NCBI GenBank assembly: GCA_016744995.1
Contig: JADGDG010000026.1
Coordinates: forward strand, 1 to 57,993
Direction of reading: 5' to 3'
Length of the DNA: 57,993 nucleotides
Origin: Gammaproteobacteria bacterium
GTDB taxonomy: Bacteria > Pseudomonadota > Gammaproteobacteria > GRL18
Shown: positions 56,284 to 57,993 of the stretch, piece by piece
How the letters are laid out: each line of letters begins with the position of its first letter
Numbering within the stretch: position 1 is the stretch's first letter
Notes under the pieces: generated by a model
What the model was told of the DNA's origin: nothing
The model's database searches: none
The model's input: the letters and a program-made list of their open reading frames with translations, nothing else
Made by a program: the position numbers and the translations under genes

Positions 56284-56517
56284 CTATTCATAAAAATCCT
56301 CTCTAGACATTGTTTCACCAGTAGCTTTGAGTTCACTTTCTATTACCTCCCAACTTTCTTCTGTATCAAAGATGTGAACAGAGTAAAACCAAGTATTTTG
56401 TAAATTTTTTACCATACCAAGAATAGCACCTTTTTTGTTATTTATTTCATTAAGTTCTTTACGATTAGATATTACCAATACCACTTCATAAAACATATAC
56501 TGAGCTTTCATAGCCAA
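56284..56517 (-). CDS. Imm31-like immunity protein
   Basis: This 77-residue protein has the pattern MFYEVVLVIS..ELNEINNKKGAILGM, WFYSVHIFDTEESWEVIESELKATG and a C-terminal DFYE, close to what I know of the Imm31 family of polymorphic-toxin immunity proteins. It begins two bases after the Rhs-type gene's stop, the standard toxin-immunity order. It would neutralise the toxin tip by direct binding; this is inference from position and pattern. A group II intron sits just downstream. Confidence 0.8.
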   Translation of the reverse strand: MAMKAQYMFYEVVLVISNRKELNEINNKKGAILGMVKNLQNTWFYSVHIFDTEESWEVIESELKATGETMSREDFYE

Positions 56518-56519
56518 CC

Positions 56520-57920
56520 TTATTTATGTGTAATTTTACCATCCAGAGAAACATTTGCATGACTGCCATCACGAGTAGTCCAACCTATCTTTGCTCGACC
56601 AGTTTTAGATAGCTGAACATCCCACTCAAATTCTTGGCCTGGTGTTCGGGAAGGACCAGAAACCCACTCATTACCAAAACGATCCATAAAACCATTATTA
56701 GGCCCTCGAGGTAATGGGTTAGATGGTTGATAACCTTTTGGTGGTACATATCTAATTCTACCTTTTGTTGGTAGTTTTTTTGATTTTATCCGACCTTTAG
56801 AAGAAGATCGAGTCATAGCTCCTGGCCCAGCAACATTAGGTGGTACTAAACTTGGAGTTCCAGCTGGACCTGCATTTGGAGGAGTTAATCCTGGAGTACC
56901 AGCTGGACCATGAGCAGGTGGTGTAAACGGTGATGGATCTTGCTGGCCACCAGGCGGGTTGGCAGGTAACGGTGAAGGCGGTGGAATTATAGGAGGGAGT
57001 GCCCTGCCTCCTCCTACAGGAGACGGACAAGAACCTTTTGGCCCTTGCATTGCCTGCTGCGCACCTCGTCTTAGCATCATTCGAGGTATCTGACGAATAG
57101 CTTGACGAATAGCATAACGAACAGCTATACCAAGGAGAATTGGAATAAATTCACCACTAGGATCATAATTGGTAACAGGATTACCATAGGTATAGCCGTA
57201 ACTATTAATCCCACCAAATAACCCTATAGGATCACTCTTAATATATCGTCCTAATTCTGGATCATAATAGCGTTTAAAATTATATCGAAACCCAGATTCA
57301 TCATCAAAATACTGTCCAGGAAAACCCAATGGGTTTCTGAACTCACTATTTGTGATAGTTATTTTACCAAAAGCATCTGATCCTGATTCCCAGATTTTTC
57401 TGCCTGTATTTGTAATTAATTTTTGTGGAAGACCAATAGGGTCATTGATATAGAAGGCATAGCCCTTAGCTTCAGTGAAATCTGGTCGGTGTGAGAATAT
57501 TGGATTTGAGGTAAAAAAGCTATCAGGCATGTATCCATAACTTTGAATCAAACTACCTGACTCATTATATTCAGCTACAAGACCTTCTGCTCCATAATGA
57601 TAATAATATATTTTACTTTCTTGTGGTAACGCTTTAGATATTCTTTGTCCAAAAGGATCATATTGATATTGTGCTATGACTTGACTTGAGTTGTCTTTTA
57701 TTTCACTAAGACGACCATCAAGGTTATAACTGTAGGTGGTCTTTTGTCCATCGACGGTCTTCTCCGTCATCTGTCCATTTAAGTTGTATTTAAAGGATGT
57801 GTTATCGAAGTTCTGGAGTTCGTTGTTCTTGTTGTACGCCCACTGATTAGTACCAGTCTTTGCATCCGTGAGTCTATTTCCTACTCCATCATACGAGAAG
57901 TGTTCAACAGCTTCGCCCAA
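56520..57920 (-). CDS. Rhs-type polymorphic toxin, C-terminal part with toxin tip
   Basis: The frame opens after an in-frame TGA at 57960-57962. The start given is a TTG at 57918-57920, and 466 residues follow. YD-type repeats (YDGVGNRLTD, YSYNLDGRLSEI, YQYDPFGQRISKAL) lead to the Rhs core end YYDPELGRYIKSDPIGLFGGINSYGY and DPSG near 255. A hydrophobic segment, a proline-rich linker (about 300-365) and a toxin tip follow, ending in PGQEFEWDVQLSKTGRAKIG and DGSHANVSLDGKITHK. The tip resembles polymorphic toxin type 17. The N-terminal shell of a full Rhs protein is absent in frame, so this may be an orphan tip or a frameshifted gene that continues beyond the window. Confidence 0.8.
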   Translation of the reverse strand: MGEAVEHFSYDGVGNRLTDAKTGTNQWAYNKNNELQNFDNTSFKYNLNGQMTEKTVDGQKTTYSYNLDGRLSEIKDNSSQVIAQYQYDPFGQRISKALPQESKIYYYHYGAEGLVAEYNESGSLIQSYGYMPDSFFTSNPIFSHRPDFTEAKGYAFYINDPIGLPQKLITNTGRKIWESGSDAFGKITITNSEFRNPLGFPGQYFDDESGFRYNFKRYYDPELGRYIKSDPIGLFGGINSYGYTYGNPVTNYDPSGEFIPILLGIAVRYAIRQAIRQIPRMMLRRGAQQAMQGPKGSCPSPVGGGRALPPIIPPPSPLPANPPGGQQDPSPFTPPAHGPAGTPGLTPPNAGPAGTPSLVPPNVAGPGAMTRSSSKGRIKSKKLPTKGRIRYVPPKGYQPSNPLPRGPNNGFMDRFGNEWVSGPSRTPGQEFEWDVQLSKTGRAKIGWTTRDGSHANVSLDGKITHK

Positions 57921-57993
57921 GGCAGTCGTACCACTAATTGGGTCACAACCCGAGTGCTTTCAATGTGTTAAAGAGCATGCACCTCAGTGCTTT

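Noticed and set aside
56836..57030. Minus-strand 64-residue frame inside the Rhs gene
   Set aside because: It is an alternative frame of the proline-rich linker.

Overview
The window looks like a moderately AT-rich gammaproteobacterial chromosome. The evidence is a complete Pseudomonas-type pilG-pilH-pilI-pilJ-pilK-chpA-chpB-chpC chemosensory cluster next to gshB, the anaerobic ubiquinone genes ubiT/ubiU/ubiV, the pyrR-pyrB-inactive pyrC block, pilT/pilU beside yggS-proC-yggT, and the def-fmt-rsmB-ntrYX-trkAH block facing lysM-dprA-smg-tsaC. The genus cannot be fixed from sequence alone; an aquatic facultative or microaerophilic bacterium fits best.

Layout. (1) 1-2391: three minus-strand gene cassettes separated by attC-like recombination sites. 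They encode a secreted hypothetical protein, a HEPN-like protein and a TIR-domain effector. No integrase lies next to the array, so it is the edge of an integron-type cassette cluster. (2) 2392-2936: gene-free, with a long inverted repeat. (3) 2937-8292: ubiV-ubiU facing ubiT across a perfect FNR-type box, then a haem-binding chemoreceptor and rsmE. (4) 8306-21835: the Pil-Chp operon on the minus strand, including a 2325-residue ChpA with two tandem-repeat linkers. (5) 22243-30299: gshB, apbE, a NusG-II protein, a Gx-type membrane protein, tonB, algH, ruvX, pyrR, pyrB and pyrC'. (6) 30301-32584: pilU and pilT on the minus strand. (7) 32823-37652: yggS, proC, yggT, a dynamin-like GTPase and dtd. 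(8) 37786-48717, minus strand: a methyltransferase, trkH, trkA, an NtrX-like and an NtrY-like gene, a DUF4390 gene, rsmB, fmt and def. (9) 49064-53449: lysM, dprA, smg, tsaC and a glutamine amidotransferase, followed by a convergent cysteine hydrolase. (10) 54176-57993: an accessory zone with short hairpins, an IS982-like remnant, three group II intron 5' ends, an intron reverse transcriptase broken by an in-frame stop and cut at its 3' end, and an Rhs-type toxin tip with its Imm31-like immunity gene.

How the parts relate. PilT and PilU retract type IV pili and Pil-Chp controls them, so surface motility and sensing dominate the middle of the window. UbiTUV with the FNR box and a c-haem chemoreceptor points to life across oxygen gradients. 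The two ends are the accessory parts: probable defence cassettes on the left, and retroelement debris with an interbacterial toxin module on the right. The strongest candidates for something new are the integrase-less TIR/HEPN cassette array and the cluster of group II intron 5' ends that share one target-like motif.
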